Source: Actinomycetes bacterium (GTDB taxonomy: Bacteria; Actinomycetota; Actinomycetes; Actinomycetales; Cellulomonadaceae). Taken from it: a DNA stretch of 36,147 nucleotides. The translations under genes were made by a program, and so were the position numbers. This document shows, in pieces, positions 25,133 through 33,979 of this stretch. Positions within the stretch are counted from its first letter, which is position 1. Each line of letters starts with the position of its first letter. Location of the stretch: the NCBI GenBank assembly GCA_021778635.1, contig JAJYCD010000032.1:1-36147 (forward strand). Reading direction: 5' to 3'. Under the pieces are notes generated by a model that made no database searches, was not told the origin of the DNA, and saw only the letters and a list, made by a program, of their open reading frames with translations.

Positions 25133-27268
25133 GTGAGCCAGACCGCGATCCCGACCGGAGTCATCAAGCGCAGCGGTGCCACAGCCGCGTTCGAAGGCCA
25201 CCGCATCCGTTCCGCGATCGAGCGCGCCGGGGCGGCGACCGGGGAGTTCGACGCCCCCGCCGCGGCCGACCTCAACAACCTGGTGATCGGGCGGCTGCAG
25301 GTCGAGGGCGTGCCCTACCCGCACGTCGAGCACGTCCAGGACGTCGTGGAGCAGGCGCTGCTCGAGGCCGGGCACACGGCGACCGCGCGGGCGTTCATCG
25401 CCTACCGCGAGCAGCACGCGCGTCTGCGCGAGGACGCCAAGACCGTCGTCGACGTCGGCGCCTCGATCAACGAGTACCTCGACCGCTCCGACTGGCGTGT
25501 GAACGCAAACGCCAACCAGGGCTACTCGCTCGGTGGGCTGATCCTCAACACCTCCGGCAAGGTGATCGCCAACTACTGGCTCTCGCACGTCTACTCCCCG
25601 GAGATCGGTCGCGCGCACCGCGAGGGCGACCTCCACATCCACGACCTCGACATGCTCGCCGGCTACTGCGCCGGCTGGTCCCTGCGCACCTTGCTCGAGC
25701 AGGGCCTCAACGGCGTTCCCGGCAAGGTCGAGGCGCGTGCGCCCAAGCACTTCAGCTCCGCCGTGGGCCAGATCGTGAACTTCCTCGGCACGATGCAGAA
25801 CGAGTGGGCCGGCGCACAGGCCTTCAGCTCGTTCGACACGTACATGGCGCCGTTCGTGCGGCTCGACAAGCTGAGCTACAAGGAGGTCCTGCAGGGGATC
25901 CAGGAGCTCGTCTACAACCTCAACGTCCCCTCCCGCTGGGGCACCCAGACGCCGTTCACGAACCTCACGTTCGACTGGAGCTGCCCGGAGGACCTCCGCG
26001 CGGACGTCCCGGTGATCAACGGCCAGGAGGTCGACTTCACCTACGGCGACCTGCAGGTCGAGATGGACATGATCAACAAGGCGTACATCGAGGTGATGAC
26101 CGCCGGCGACGCGTCCGGGCGCGTCTTCACCTTCCCGATCCCCACCTACAACATCACCGAGGACTTCCCCTGGGAGTCCGAGAACGCGAACCTGCTCTTC
26201 GAGATGACGGCCAAGTACGGACTGCCATACTTCCAGAACTTCATCAACTCCGAGCTCAAGCCGAACCAGATCCGCTCGATGTGCTGCCGCCTGCAGCTCG
26301 ACCTGCGCGAGCTGCTCAAGCGCGGCAACGGGCTGTTCGGGTCGGCGGAGCAGACCGGTTCGCTCGGTGTCGTGACGATCAACTGCGCGCGGCTCGGGTA
26401 CACCCACCGCGGCGACGAGGCCGGCCTGCTCAGCGCGTTGGACCGCCTGATGGTGCTCGCGAAGGAGTCCTTGGAGCTCAAGCGCAAGGTGATCCAGCGG
26501 TACATGGACGAGGGCCTCTTCCCGTACACGAAGCGCTACCTCGGCTCGCTGCGGAACCACTTCTCGACGATCGGCGTCAACGGCATCAACGAGATGATCC
26601 GGAACTTCACCGCCGACCGTGAGGACATCTCGACCGAGGAGGGCCACGCGCTCGCCATCCGGCTGCTCGACCACGTGCGCGGGCGCATGGTCGAGTTCCA
26701 GGAGGCGACCGGTCACATGTACAACCTCGAGGCCACCCCGGCGGAGGGCACCACGTACCGGTTCGCCAAGGAGGACCTCAAGCGGTTCCCGGACATCCTG
26801 CAGGCGGGCACGACGGAGAACCCGTACTACACGAACTCCTCGCAGCTCCCGGTCGGGTTCACCGAGGACCCGTTCGAGGCGCTCGAGCGGCAGGACGACC
26901 TCCAGACCAAGTACACCGGTGGCACCGTGCTGCACCTGTACATGGCCGAGAAGCTCTCGACCGCCGAGGCCTGCCGCGAGCTGGTCAAGCGCTCGCTGTC
27001 GACGTTCCACCTCCCGTACATCACGGTCACGCCGACGTTCTCGATCTGCCCGAACCACGGGTACCTCGCGGGCGAGCAGCAGACGTGCCCGCGCTGCGCC
27101 GAGGAGCACCCGGGTGCCGAGCCCGTCGTCTGCGAGGTCTGGACCCGGGTGATGGGCTACCACCGGCCCGTGAGCTCGTTCAACGTCGGCAAGAAGGGCG
27201 AGCACGCCGAGCGGGTCCACTTCACCGAGGCTGCCGTCGCGCGGTCGGCCCCGGTCCCGGTCGCATGA
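25133..27268 (+). CDS. nrdD: Anaerobic (class III) ribonucleoside-triphosphate reductase
   Basis: The enzyme makes dNTPs without oxygen using a glycyl radical. The 711-aa protein matches E. coli NrdD in length. It starts at the GTG at 25133, nine bases after AGGAGG (25118-25123). An ATP-cone (about residues 9-100: GVIKRSGATAAFEGHRIRSA) is the allosteric site. The active site has SMCCRLQLD with C384/C385, and TNLTFDWSCPED nearer the middle. The C-terminal zinc site is C639, H642, C652 and C655 (ICPNHGYL ... CPRC). The glycyl radical is G675 in TRVMGYHRPV. The form resembles the E. coli type that uses formate as reductant; that is inferred from overall similarity only. It overlaps nrdG by ATGA. 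A DosR-like palindrome lies upstream. Confidence 0.97.
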   Translation: MSQTAIPTGVIKRSGATAAFEGHRIRSAIERAGAATGEFDAPAAADLNNLVIGRLQVEGVPYPHVEHVQDVVEQALLEAGHTATARAFIAYREQHARLREDAKTVVDVGASINEYLDRSDWRVNANANQGYSLGGLILNTSGKVIANYWLSHVYSPEIGRAHREGDLHIHDLDMLAGYCAGWSLRTLLEQGLNGVPGKVEARAPKHFSSAVGQIVNFLGTMQNEWAGAQAFSSFDTYMAPFVRLDKLSYKEVLQGIQELVYNLNVPSRWGTQTPFTNLTFDWSCPEDLRADVPVINGQEVDFTYGDLQVEMDMINKAYIEVMTAGDASGRVFTFPIPTYNITEDFPWESENANLLFEMTAKYGLPYFQNFINSELKPNQIRSMCCRLQLDLRELLKRGNGLFGSAEQTGSLGVVTINCARLGYTHRGDEAGLLSALDRLMVLAKESLELKRKVIQRYMDEGLFPYTKRYLGSLRNHFSTIGVNGINEMIRNFTADREDISTEEGHALAIRLLDHVRGRMVEFQEATGHMYNLEATPAEGTTYRFAKEDLKRFPDILQAGTTENPYYTNSSQLPVGFTEDPFEALERQDDLQTKYTGGTVLHLYMAEKLSTAEACRELVKRSLSTFHLPYITVTPTFSICPNHGYLAGEQQTCPRCAEEHPGAEPVVCEVWTRVMGYHRPVSSFNVGKKGEHAERVHFTEAAVARSAPVPVA

Positions 27269-28020
27269 CCGCGCGCGAGTCAACCGACCTGGCGCGGGTG
27301 ACCGCCCGCGCCAGGTCGGGCGCGCAGGGCCCCGGCCGTGTGCCGGCGGCCGTCGGCCGTCGGGGTGCCGTCCTGAACGACGACGCCGACGGGCTCCAGA
27401 TCGCCGGCCTCACGAGCCTGTCGACGTGCGACTGGCCCGGTCGACTGGTGGCGACCGTGTTCCTGCAGGGCTGTCCGTGGAGCTGCACCTACTGCCACAA
27501 CCCCGAGCTGATCGACCCGCGCACCCCCGGCGTGGTCCCGTGGACCCAGGTCCGCGACCTGCTCTCGCGTCGCGCGGGGCTGCTCGACGGCCTGGTGTTC
27601 TCGGGCGGTGAGCCGACGCGTCAGCCGATGCTCGGTGCGGCGATGCGCGAGGTCAAGGAGGCCGGCTTCGGTGTCGGTCTCCACACCTCCGGTGCGTACC
27701 CGCGACGGCTCGCGGCGGTGCTCGGCCTGGTGGACTGGGTCGGTCTCGACATCAAGGCGCCTGCCGACCTGTACGAGGCGATCACCGGCGTGGGTCGCAG
27801 CGCGCACGCGGCGTTCGAGAGCCTGCGCCTGGTGCTCGACGCCGGCGTCCCCGTACAGGTGCGGACGACGGTCGACCCGACCGTGCTCGACGAGGAGGAC
27901 GTCGCGCGCCTCGGCCGGGTGCTGCGGCACCTCGGCGTGCACGACCACGTGCGCCAGGAGGTGAGGGCCCTCGGGACCACGCCCGAGTATCAGGAGGCGC
28001 TGGCCGCCGCGCGCGCGTGA
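27265..28020 (+). CDS. nrdG: Anaerobic ribonucleotide reductase-activating protein (radical SAM)
   Basis: This is the activase that installs the glycyl radical on NrdD using S-adenosylmethionine and a 4Fe-4S cluster. The 251-aa protein starts at the ATG at 27265, which overlaps the nrdD stop. The cluster cysteines are C70, C74 and C77 in QGCPWSCTYCHNP (CxxxCxxC). The SAM-contact motif SGGEPT is at 113-118, and DWVGLDIKAP follows near residues 154-163. It is longer than E. coli NrdG (154 aa) because of an N-terminal extension of about 40 residues and a fuller C-terminal barrel. That makes it closer to the YjjW/PFL-activase-like 'anaerobic RNR-activating protein' group common in actinobacteria and clostridia. 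Its partner is clear from the overlap. Confidence 0.94.
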   Translation: MTARESTDLARVTARARSGAQGPGRVPAAVGRRGAVLNDDADGLQIAGLTSLSTCDWPGRLVATVFLQGCPWSCTYCHNPELIDPRTPGVVPWTQVRDLLSRRAGLLDGLVFSGGEPTRQPMLGAAMREVKEAGFGVGLHTSGAYPRRLAAVLGLVDWVGLDIKAPADLYEAITGVGRSAHAAFESLRLVLDAGVPVQVRTTVDPTVLDEEDVARLGRVLRHLGVHDHVRQEVRALGTTPEYQEALAAARA

Positions 28021-28139
28021 GCAGCTCCGAGGGACGTACCGCGCGGGACTCGTCGGAGCGTCGCGCGGCACGCGTGCCCTCGTGCGTCGTGCGCCCTGGT
28101 TGAATGGCCTTCTCGGGGCGAGCTGAAAAGAGGGCCGTG

Positions 28140-28475
28140 GTGGACGTGCAGGTGACCAGCCGTGACGTCGGCGACCGGACGGTCGTGTCGGTGTCCGGCG
28201 AGATCGATGTCTACACGGCGGCCGTGCTGCGGGAGCAGCTCGGCACCCTGATCGAGGACGGGCACCACGACGTCCTCGTCGACCTCACGGACGTGCGGTT
28301 CATGGACTCGACCGGCCTCGGCGTCCTCGTCGGGGCGCTCAAGAAGGTGCGCGGCTTCGGTGGACGGCTCCAGCTCGTGATCGACTCCGAGCGGCTGCTC
28401 AAGGTCTTCCGCATCACCGCGCTCACCCAGGTCTTCACGATCCACGAGACCCTCGACGAGGCGCTCGCCGGCTGA
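28140..28475 (+). CDS. STAS-domain anti-sigma factor antagonist
   Basis: The protein has 111 aa from the GTG at 28140 (MDVQVTSRDVGDRTVV), preceded by AAGAGGG; a GTG at 28137 and an ATG at 28104 are also in frame. It is a single STAS domain of the SpoIIAA/RsbV type. The phosphorylation-site region is FMDSTGLGVLVGALKKVRG, with S57 the likely target of a serine kinase anti-sigma factor. In such partner-switching systems the unphosphorylated antagonist binds the anti-sigma factor and frees the sigma factor. No kinase partner is encoded next to it. An ECF sigma factor is encoded 1.4 kb away on the other strand, but ECF factors are not normally controlled this way. Confidence 0.9.
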   Translation: MDVQVTSRDVGDRTVVSVSGEIDVYTAAVLREQLGTLIEDGHHDVLVDLTDVRFMDSTGLGVLVGALKKVRGFGGRLQLVIDSERLLKVFRITALTQVFTIHETLDEALAG

Positions 28476-28513
28476 GAGCTGGTCCCTCGCTGGTCGCGGG
28501 GTCGGGGCTCGCA

Positions 28514-28541
28514 TGGACCGTCACGGGAGCGTGACGGTCCA
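28514..28541. terminator. Bidirectional terminator hairpin between convergent genes
   Basis: The perfect 11-bp arms tggaccgtcac (28514-28524) and gtgacggtcca (28531-28541) enclose a 6-nt loop. The hairpin includes the stop codon and last codons of the minus-strand membrane-protein gene and lies 38 bp after the STAS gene. Confidence 0.88.
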
Positions 28542-29858
28542 CGGCCCCCCGTAGGAGAAGCTGTAGCCGGCCGCCCCGGACGTCGAGCGGGCGACCACCT
28601 GGACGGCCATGAGCTGATAGGTGCCGGTGGGGAGGGCGGAACCCGCGGGGTGCGCGGCGTCGAGCGCGCCGCACGCGGTCGTCGCGAGCGTGACCGATCG
28701 GGTGACGCGGCTCCCCGCACCCCACTGGGCCAGGACGAACGGCACGGTCGGACCGTCGGGCGTGCGCGCGACCACGGTCCCGTCGCGGAGAAGGATCAGG
28801 TACGGGTCGGTGGCCCAGCCGTCGGTGATCGCGCTGCCGGTGTTCGTGTCCGTCGCCGTCAACGTCGCGGTCCCACCGTTCGCCGCGACCGCGACGTCCC
28901 CCGTCATCGTGACGACTCCTCCCGGAACCGGGAGTGGCGTGGGATACCTCTGACCGCACGAGGGCTGCAGGAAGTCGATCGTCCTCGGCGCACCCGGCAC
29001 CGGATCGCCCGTCGTCGGGGCGGCGACCGTCGGAGGCCCGGGGATCGCCGGGTCGACGATCGTCAACGGGAACGGTCCCGCCGTCGTCACCGTCTCCCCA
29101 CCCGCGGTCGTGGTCCGTAGGTCGACGAACAACCCGTAGGGGCCCGCCTCGAGCGGGGTCAGAGCGGACGTGGCGCCTCCGCTCGCCGCAGAGCCGCTGC
29201 AGGAGACGAACCGCGACGTGACCGGGAAGCCGCTGGTCGAGGTGCCGCCCGCGGCCACGTCGGTGCCGGGTCCGGGATCGACGCCGCCGAGGCCGACGGT
29301 CGTCCAGTCGGCGCGGTTCGTGGCGGTGCTGCCCGGCGGCGCCTCCCGGGCGACCCTGAGGCCGAGCACCTGGACGTGGACGGTGCCGGTGGCCGGTGCC
29401 GACAGCTGCACATGACCCACGGTCTCAAAGGCCGCGCCGACGTCGAGCAGGGCCACCTCGCCGAGCTGGAGGGTGACGGCGCTCGACGGGACCGCGCCGT
29501 AGTCGACGGTGGTGACCGTGCCGCACTGCTCCCACGGGATCGACCAGGCGGCCGGAGGGGTCGACGCCGGTGCCGATGCCGACGGTGACGCCGACGGCGC
29601 GACCGCCGTCGGGGACGTGCTCGCCGTCGGCGACGGGCCGATCGCCGGCACCGACCGGCGGTGGGCGTCCAGGATCGCCGATCGCCCACCGAGCGTGAGC
29701 GCCGCAACGGCTACGACGCTCGCGAGCACGTACGCAGTACCTCGAACCGTGCGTCGGCGGTGCACGCGTCGCAGCAGGTGGCCGGTCGGCACGGTCGCGT
29801 CGTCGTCGGACAGGGACCTGCCGGCCTCGTGCAGTCCCTGGCGAAGGTCGAACGGCAT
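28521..29858 (-). CDS. Membrane-anchored protein co-transcribed with the ECF sigma factor
   Basis: The family was not recognised. In this 445-aa protein, residues 1-38 are cytoplasmic and basic (HLLRRVHRRR), followed by one hydrophobic helix (about 39-58: VRGTAYVLASVVAVAALTLG). Next comes a Ser/Thr/Pro/Ala linker (about 70-105) and a large exterior part with beta-rich, Ig-like stretches and scattered cysteines (EQCGTV, FVSCSG, PSCGQ, TTACGA). The topology is that of a transmembrane anti-sigma factor, but I see no zinc anti-sigma motif (HxxxCxxC) in the short cytoplasmic part. The gene starts one base after the sigma-factor stop, with its Shine-Dalgarno (GAGAGGAG) inside the sigma gene, so they form one unit. 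It may sense envelope state; that is inference. Confidence 0.75.
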   Translation of the reverse strand: MPFDLRQGLHEAGRSLSDDDATVPTGHLLRRVHRRRTVRGTAYVLASVVAVAALTLGGRSAILDAHRRSVPAIGPSPTASTSPTAVAPSASPSASAPASTPPAAWSIPWEQCGTVTTVDYGAVPSSAVTLQLGEVALLDVGAAFETVGHVQLSAPATGTVHVQVLGLRVAREAPPGSTATNRADWTTVGLGGVDPGPGTDVAAGGTSTSGFPVTSRFVSCSGSAASGGATSALTPLEAGPYGLFVDLRTTTAGGETVTTAGPFPLTIVDPAIPGPPTVAAPTTGDPVPGAPRTIDFLQPSCGQRYPTPLPVPGGVVTMTGDVAVAANGGTATLTATDTNTGSAITDGWATDPYLILLRDGTVVARTPDGPTVPFVLAQWGAGSRVTRSVTLATTACGALDAAHPAGSALPTGTYQLMAVQVVARSTSGAAGYSFSYGGPWTVTLP

Positions 29859-29859
29859 G

Positions 29860-30423
29860 TCAGCTCCTCTCCGTGCGGCCGTGGACCGTCGTGACGGGCA
29901 CGGTGGCGGCTCCGTCGTCCTGACGATCCTTCATCGGACCGAGGATGCCTTCGAGCTTGTGGATGGCGTTGCTCAGGTATCGCTTGACCGTTCCCGGCGA
30001 CAGCTGCATCTGGGCGGCGATGTCGGGGACCGTCAGATCGGCGTAGAACCGGAGCACGACGCTCGCCCGCTCCTGCGGTGAGAGTCGGCGCAGCGCCGTG
30101 CTCAGATCGATCGTGTCCGCAGACGCAGGTGCCGGGTCGGTGGCCGTCTCGCGGCTCGCCATGAGATGCCGCACCGCCTCCCACCCTCGGCGACGGCGGT
30201 ACCCGTCGATGTAGATGGTCAGGATCGCCTGGCGGACGTAGGCCTCGGCGGCGTCGGGCACGAACCCGGTGCGCATCCGCGAGAACACCTTGACGAACGC
30301 GTCCTGCACGAGATCCTGAGCCGCTCCGACATCGCCGGTGAGCAGGAAGGCGTACCTCGTGAGCGCGCCCCCTCTCGAGCGCGAAAGGTCGGCCAGCAGC
30401 TCGTCCCCCCGCCCGTGCGACAT
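29860..30423 (-). CDS. ECF sigma factor, SigE family
   Basis: The protein has 187 aa from the ATG at 30423, preceded by GGAGGGGG; an ATG at 30465 is also in frame without such a site. Region 2 (about residues 15-80) includes RYAFLLTGDVGAAQDLVQDA and VKVFSRMR. Region 4 (about 110-160) is LSPQERASVVLRFYADLTVP followed by the helix-turn-helix DIAAQMQLSPGTVKRYLSNA. This is the 'sigma-E family' of actinobacterial ECF factors. The extra tail of about 25 residues (MKDRQDDGAATVPVTTVHGR) has no recognised domain. It is followed after one base by the membrane-protein gene, its probable regulator. Confidence 0.93.
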   Translation of the reverse strand: MSHGRGDELLADLSRSRGGALTRYAFLLTGDVGAAQDLVQDAFVKVFSRMRTGFVPDAAEAYVRQAILTIYIDGYRRRRGWEAVRHLMASRETATDPAPASADTIDLSTALRRLSPQERASVVLRFYADLTVPDIAAQMQLSPGTVKRYLSNAIHKLEGILGPMKDRQDDGAATVPVTTVHGRTERS

Positions 30424-30737
30424 GGAACGTCCCCCTCCGCGTGAGTGGGCCTGCGCGAGACCCACTTCCTACTCTCGCCTACTGGGACGGTGCGGAAACG
30501 CGGAACGTTGTATCGGATCGGTGGCGGACGAGTGCCGTCGCGTGGGCACACGTGCGTCGTCGTCGCGCTCGCACCGCCGGAGGGCCGCCGCCGAGCGGGA
30601 CGTGATACGCGGTGGGGTATTCGACGCGAGGGGCCGACATCGGCGGGTCTGCTGCGTAGACTTCGGCGGACCGGACGGCAATGGAGCCACCGGGGTGGCG
30701 CGCTCGGGGGGTCCGCAGCCGTCGTCGAGGAGGATGC
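30424..30737. promoter_or_regulatory. Divergent promoter region, sigma factor (-) and hppA (+)
   Basis: This 314-bp gap has no gene I can support. For hppA, CCGACA (30634-30639) and TAGACT (30657-30662), 17 bp apart, form a good sigma-70-type promoter, giving a leader of about 70 nt and a Shine-Dalgarno GAGGAGG before the ATG at 30738. For the sigma gene, an inverted repeat agtggg (30444-30449)/cccact (30461-30466) lies just upstream of its Shine-Dalgarno; a self-recognised ECF promoter is expected but I could not identify it. Confidence 0.5.
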
Positions 30738-33029
30738 ATGCTCACGCTCGGGAACACGAGCCTCACCATCGTCGGCGTGATCGCCGCAGTCGCCGTGGCC
30801 GCGCTCGTGTTCGCGGTGGTGCTGCGTCGGCAGGTGCTCGCCGCGGGTGAGGGCACGGCGAAGATGCAGGAGATCGCCACCGCGGTCCAGGAGGGCGCTG
30901 CGGCGTACCTCAACCGTCAGTTCCGTACTCTCGTCCTGTTCGCCGTCGTCGTGTGCGGGCTGCTGTTCCTGCTCCCCGGGGACGGCGCCATCAAGCTCGG
31001 GCGGTCGCTGTTCTTCCTGCTCGGGGCCGGTTTCTCGGCCTCGATCGGCTACCTCGGCATGTGGCTCGCGACGCGGGCGAACGTGCGGGTCGCGGCGGCG
31101 GCGAACCGGCCGAACGGACGCGCCGAGGGGGCGCGCATCGCGTTCCGGACCGGTGGCGTGGTCGGGATGAGCGTCGTCGGCCTCGGGCTGCTCGGTGCGG
31201 CGACCGTGGTGCTCGTGTACCGCGCCGACGCGCCGGCCGTGCTCGAGGGCTTCGGCTTCGGTGCCGCGCTCCTCGCGATGTTCATGCGCGTCGGCGGCGG
31301 GATCTTCACCAAGGCGGCGGACGTCGGCGCGGACCTGGTCGGCAAGGTCGAGCAGGGCATCCCGGAGGACGACGCGCGCAACGCCGCCACGATCGCGGAC
31401 AACGTCGGGGACAACGTCGGGGACTGCGCCGGCATGGCGGCGGACCTCTTCGAGTCCTACGCCGTGACCCTGGTCGCGGCGCTGATCCTCGGCAAGGCGG
31501 CCTTCGGGGAGCGCGGTCTCGTCTTCCCGCTGATCGTCACGGCCATCGGTGCGGTGGTCGCCGTGCTCGGCGTCGTCATCACGAAGGTGCGCGGCACCGA
31601 GAGCGGACTCGCCGCGATCAACCGAGGGTTCTACATCTCCGCGCTCGTCGGGGTCCTGCTCGCCGGGGTCGCGGCGTTCGTCTACCTCCCGTCGAGCTTC
31701 GCCGACCTCACCGGCTCGACGGCAGGTCTCACGACCCACCCGGGCGACCCGCGGTTCGTCGCCGCGGCGGCCGTCGCGATCGGCGTCCTGCTGGCCGGCG
31801 TGATCCTCTGGGTGACCGGGTACTTCACCGGCACGACGTCGAAGCCCACGCTGCACGTCGCGCGCACCTCGTTGACCGGGGCGGCGACCGTGGTGCTCTC
31901 CGGCATCGGGGTCGGCTTCGAGTCCGCCGTCTACACCGCGGGCATCATCGCCGCGGCGATCTGCGCGGTGTTCCTGATCGCGGGCGGTTCGGTGTGGCTC
32001 GCGCTGTTCCTCATCGCCCTGGCGGGCTGTGGTCTGCTCACGACGGTCGGTGTGATCGTCGCGATGGACACGTTCGGGCCGGTGAGCGACAACGCGCAGG
32101 GCATCGCGGAGATGTCCGGTGACATCGACGAGGCCGGCGCGCGGATCCTCACGGACCTCGACGCGGTCGGCAACACCACCAAGGCCATCACCAAGGGGAT
32201 CGCGATCGCCACGGCCGTCCTCGCGGCCACGGCACTGTTCGGCTCCTACGCCGACGCTGTTCGCACGGCGCTCGCCGCAGCGGGCGGGAGCGCCATCGGC
32301 GACATCCAGACCGCGATGACCAGCTACGAGATCATCTCGCCGATCACCCTGGTCGGCGTGATCCTCGGCGGCGCCACCGTCTTCCTGTTCTCGGGGCTCG
32401 CGATCGACGCGGTCACACGGGCGGCCGGCGCGATCGTCTTCGAGGTCCGCCGTCAGTTCCGGGAGAACCCGGGGATCATGACGGGCGAGACGCGGCCGGA
32501 GTACGGCCGGGTCGTCGACATCTGCACGCGCGACTCGCTGCGCGAGCTCGCGACCCCCGGTCTGCTCGCCGCGTTCGCGCCGATCGCGGTCGGGTTCGGC
32601 CTCGGGGTCGGTCCGCTGGCCGGATTCCTGGCGGGCGCGATCGCCACCGGGGTGCTGATGGCGGTGTTCCTCGCGAACTCCGGCGGCACCTGGGACAACG
32701 CGAAGAAGATCGTCGAGGACGGCAACCACGGGGGCAAGTACTCGGATGCCCACGCCGCCGTCGTCATCGGCGACACCGTCGGTGACCCGTTCAAGGACAC
32801 CGCCGGGCCGGCGATCAACCCGCTCATCAAGGTGATGAACCTGGTGGCCGTGCTGGTCGCGCCGGCAGTCGTGCAGGTGAGCATCGGCAGCGGTGCGAAC
32901 GTCGCGGTGCGGCTGTCGATCGCGACCGGCGCCGCGGCCGTGGCGTTCGGCGCGGTGATCGTGTCACGGTTCCGGGCGGCCAAGGTGGACCGGGAGAGCC
33001 AGCTCGAGCGAGAGCTCGAGCTGGTCTGA
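30738..33029 (+). CDS. hppA: K+-independent proton-pumping membrane pyrophosphatase
   Basis: This integral membrane enzyme couples pyrophosphate hydrolysis to proton export. The 763-aa protein has about 16 transmembrane helices. Signature sequences are DVGADLVGKVEQGIPEDDAR, then NVGDNVGDCAGMAADLFESY, then GPVSDNAQGIAEMSG, and near the C terminus DTVGDPFKDTAGPAINPLIK. K482 in GNTTKAITKG is the lysine that marks the K+-independent subfamily; K+-dependent enzymes have alanine there. The start is the ATG at 30738 after GAGGAGG. With ppk at the left edge it is the second phosphoanhydride-energy gene in the window. It is convergent with the lipoprotein gene across a terminator. Confidence 0.97.
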   Translation: MLTLGNTSLTIVGVIAAVAVAALVFAVVLRRQVLAAGEGTAKMQEIATAVQEGAAAYLNRQFRTLVLFAVVVCGLLFLLPGDGAIKLGRSLFFLLGAGFSASIGYLGMWLATRANVRVAAAANRPNGRAEGARIAFRTGGVVGMSVVGLGLLGAATVVLVYRADAPAVLEGFGFGAALLAMFMRVGGGIFTKAADVGADLVGKVEQGIPEDDARNAATIADNVGDNVGDCAGMAADLFESYAVTLVAALILGKAAFGERGLVFPLIVTAIGAVVAVLGVVITKVRGTESGLAAINRGFYISALVGVLLAGVAAFVYLPSSFADLTGSTAGLTTHPGDPRFVAAAAVAIGVLLAGVILWVTGYFTGTTSKPTLHVARTSLTGAATVVLSGIGVGFESAVYTAGIIAAAICAVFLIAGGSVWLALFLIALAGCGLLTTVGVIVAMDTFGPVSDNAQGIAEMSGDIDEAGARILTDLDAVGNTTKAITKGIAIATAVLAATALFGSYADAVRTALAAAGGSAIGDIQTAMTSYEIISPITLVGVILGGATVFLFSGLAIDAVTRAAGAIVFEVRRQFRENPGIMTGETRPEYGRVVDICTRDSLRELATPGLLAAFAPIAVGFGLGVGPLAGFLAGAIATGVLMAVFLANSGGTWDNAKKIVEDGNHGGKYSDAHAAVVIGDTVGDPFKDTAGPAINPLIKVMNLVAVLVAPAVVQVSIGSGANVAVRLSIATGAAAVAFGAVIVSRFRAAKVDRESQLERELELV

Positions 33030-33077
33030 GCCGGCGCCGCGGCCGGCTCGTGCCGTCGGAGCCTTCCGCCTTGCGTG

Positions 33078-33120
33078 CCCCTGACGGGATCTGACCTCGC
33101 GGGTCGGGTCCCGTCAGGGG
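33078..33120. terminator. Bidirectional terminator hairpin
   Basis: The 12-bp perfect arms cccctgacggga (33078-33089) and tcccgtcagggg (33109-33120) enclose a further gacc/gggtc stem. It lies between the convergent hppA and lipoprotein genes. Confidence 0.9.
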
Positions 33121-33124
33121 AAGT

Positions 33125-33167
33125 CCGTCAGAGGCCGAGCGGTCGGCCTCGCCGTCAGAGGCCGAGC
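33125..33167. repeat. 16-bp direct repeat at the lipoprotein stop codon
   Basis: ccgtcagaggccgagc occurs at 33125-33140 and 33152-33167. The second copy encodes the end of the lipoprotein including its stop, so the first looks like a duplicated gene end left downstream. Confidence 0.85.
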
Positions 33168-33979
33168 TGCGAGGCAGGAATGACGTCAGCGGCTGCCGGT
33201 GGAGTGATCGGGGCCTGCGTCCCGAAGCCGCTGTACCGCATCTCCTGGGTCATGAACGTGCCCATGCTGACGGTCGTCCTGATCGGGCGGTCCTGGGCAT
33301 CCAGGTAGTACACGAGGTCCATCGAGGTGCCGCCCGCGGCGGCCTTCACCTGGTCGAGCTCCTCGGCGGACAGGGTCCGTCCCAGGACCTGCGCCATCGC
33401 CGCGACGTCCAGCGTGATCCGGTAGGCCGTCGCCGCGGTGCCGTCGATCGTGGTGCTCTCACCCTTCGTCACGGTGAGCGCGTCGGGTCCGAGCCCGGCG
33501 AACATCGCCGACGGGTCGATCGAGTCGCGGATCTGCTGCGCCATGCCGGAGAGCGCGCTGGTCGACGCGTCGGTGAGGTCGATCCACTTGCCGGTGGCGC
33601 CGACGAGTGCCCCGTCCATGTACGCGTGCCCCGCGGCCACGAGCATCCGGACCGTGGAGCCTCCGGTCTCGACGGCGAACTCCATGCCGAGATCCGATGC
33701 CGATGTGCCGACGAACCGCCCGGTGCCGCTGACGGTCGTTCCGGCGGTCGAGGCGGTGTAGGTGAACGCGTACGAGCCCGCTGCCAGCATGGCGGCGGTG
33801 GTCCGGGAGACGAACGACGCCCCGGTGAGCGTCGCGGGGGCGGTTGGCGCGGCCGAGGCCGACGCGGACGCGCGCGTGGCCGCGCTCACGCCGTCGGCGG
33901 CGGTGGTGCCCCCGCCGCACGCGGCAAGGAGCAGGGCCACAACTCCGGCCAGGGCGGTCGGGACGAGTGGACGGCGCAT
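33155..33979 (-). CDS. LppX/LprG-like secreted lipoprotein
   Basis: The protein has 274 aa from the ATG at 33979, preceded by GGGGGA. The lipoprotein signal peptide is MRRPLVPTALAGVVALLLAA followed by C21 (lipobox LAAC), then GGGTTAADG and an Ala/Ser linker to about residue 50. The mature part has the layout of the LppX_LprAFG family: alternating strands (YAFTYTASTAGTTVSGTGRF, then HAYMDGALVGATGKWIDLTD), an amphipathic helical middle, then KGESTTIDGTAATAYRITLD and DLVYYLDAQDRPIRTTVSMG. These proteins carry lipids in a hydrophobic pocket in mycobacteria. The cargo here is unknown. Its upstream region runs into the GGTGAC microsatellite at 34064-34147. Confidence 0.82.
   Translation of the reverse strand: MRRPLVPTALAGVVALLLAACGGGTTAADGVSAATRASASASAAPTAPATLTGASFVSRTTAAMLAAGSYAFTYTASTAGTTVSGTGRFVGTSASDLGMEFAVETGGSTVRMLVAAGHAYMDGALVGATGKWIDLTDASTSALSGMAQQIRDSIDPSAMFAGLGPDALTVTKGESTTIDGTAATAYRITLDVAAMAQVLGRTLSAEELDQVKAAAGGTSMDLVYYLDAQDRPIRTTVSMGTFMTQEMRYSGFGTQAPITPPAAADVIPASQLGL

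Noticed and set aside
22427-27283. An open frame of 1618 codons on the minus strand.
   Set aside because: Only the part from 24898 (or 24937) on encodes the helicase; the rest is antisense to nrdD, whose family and start are certain. It is a high-GC shadow frame.
30219-32753. An 844-codon minus-strand open frame opposite hppA.
   Set aside because: It is made of Asp/Arg/Glu-rich antisense codons of the pyrophosphatase; no motif.
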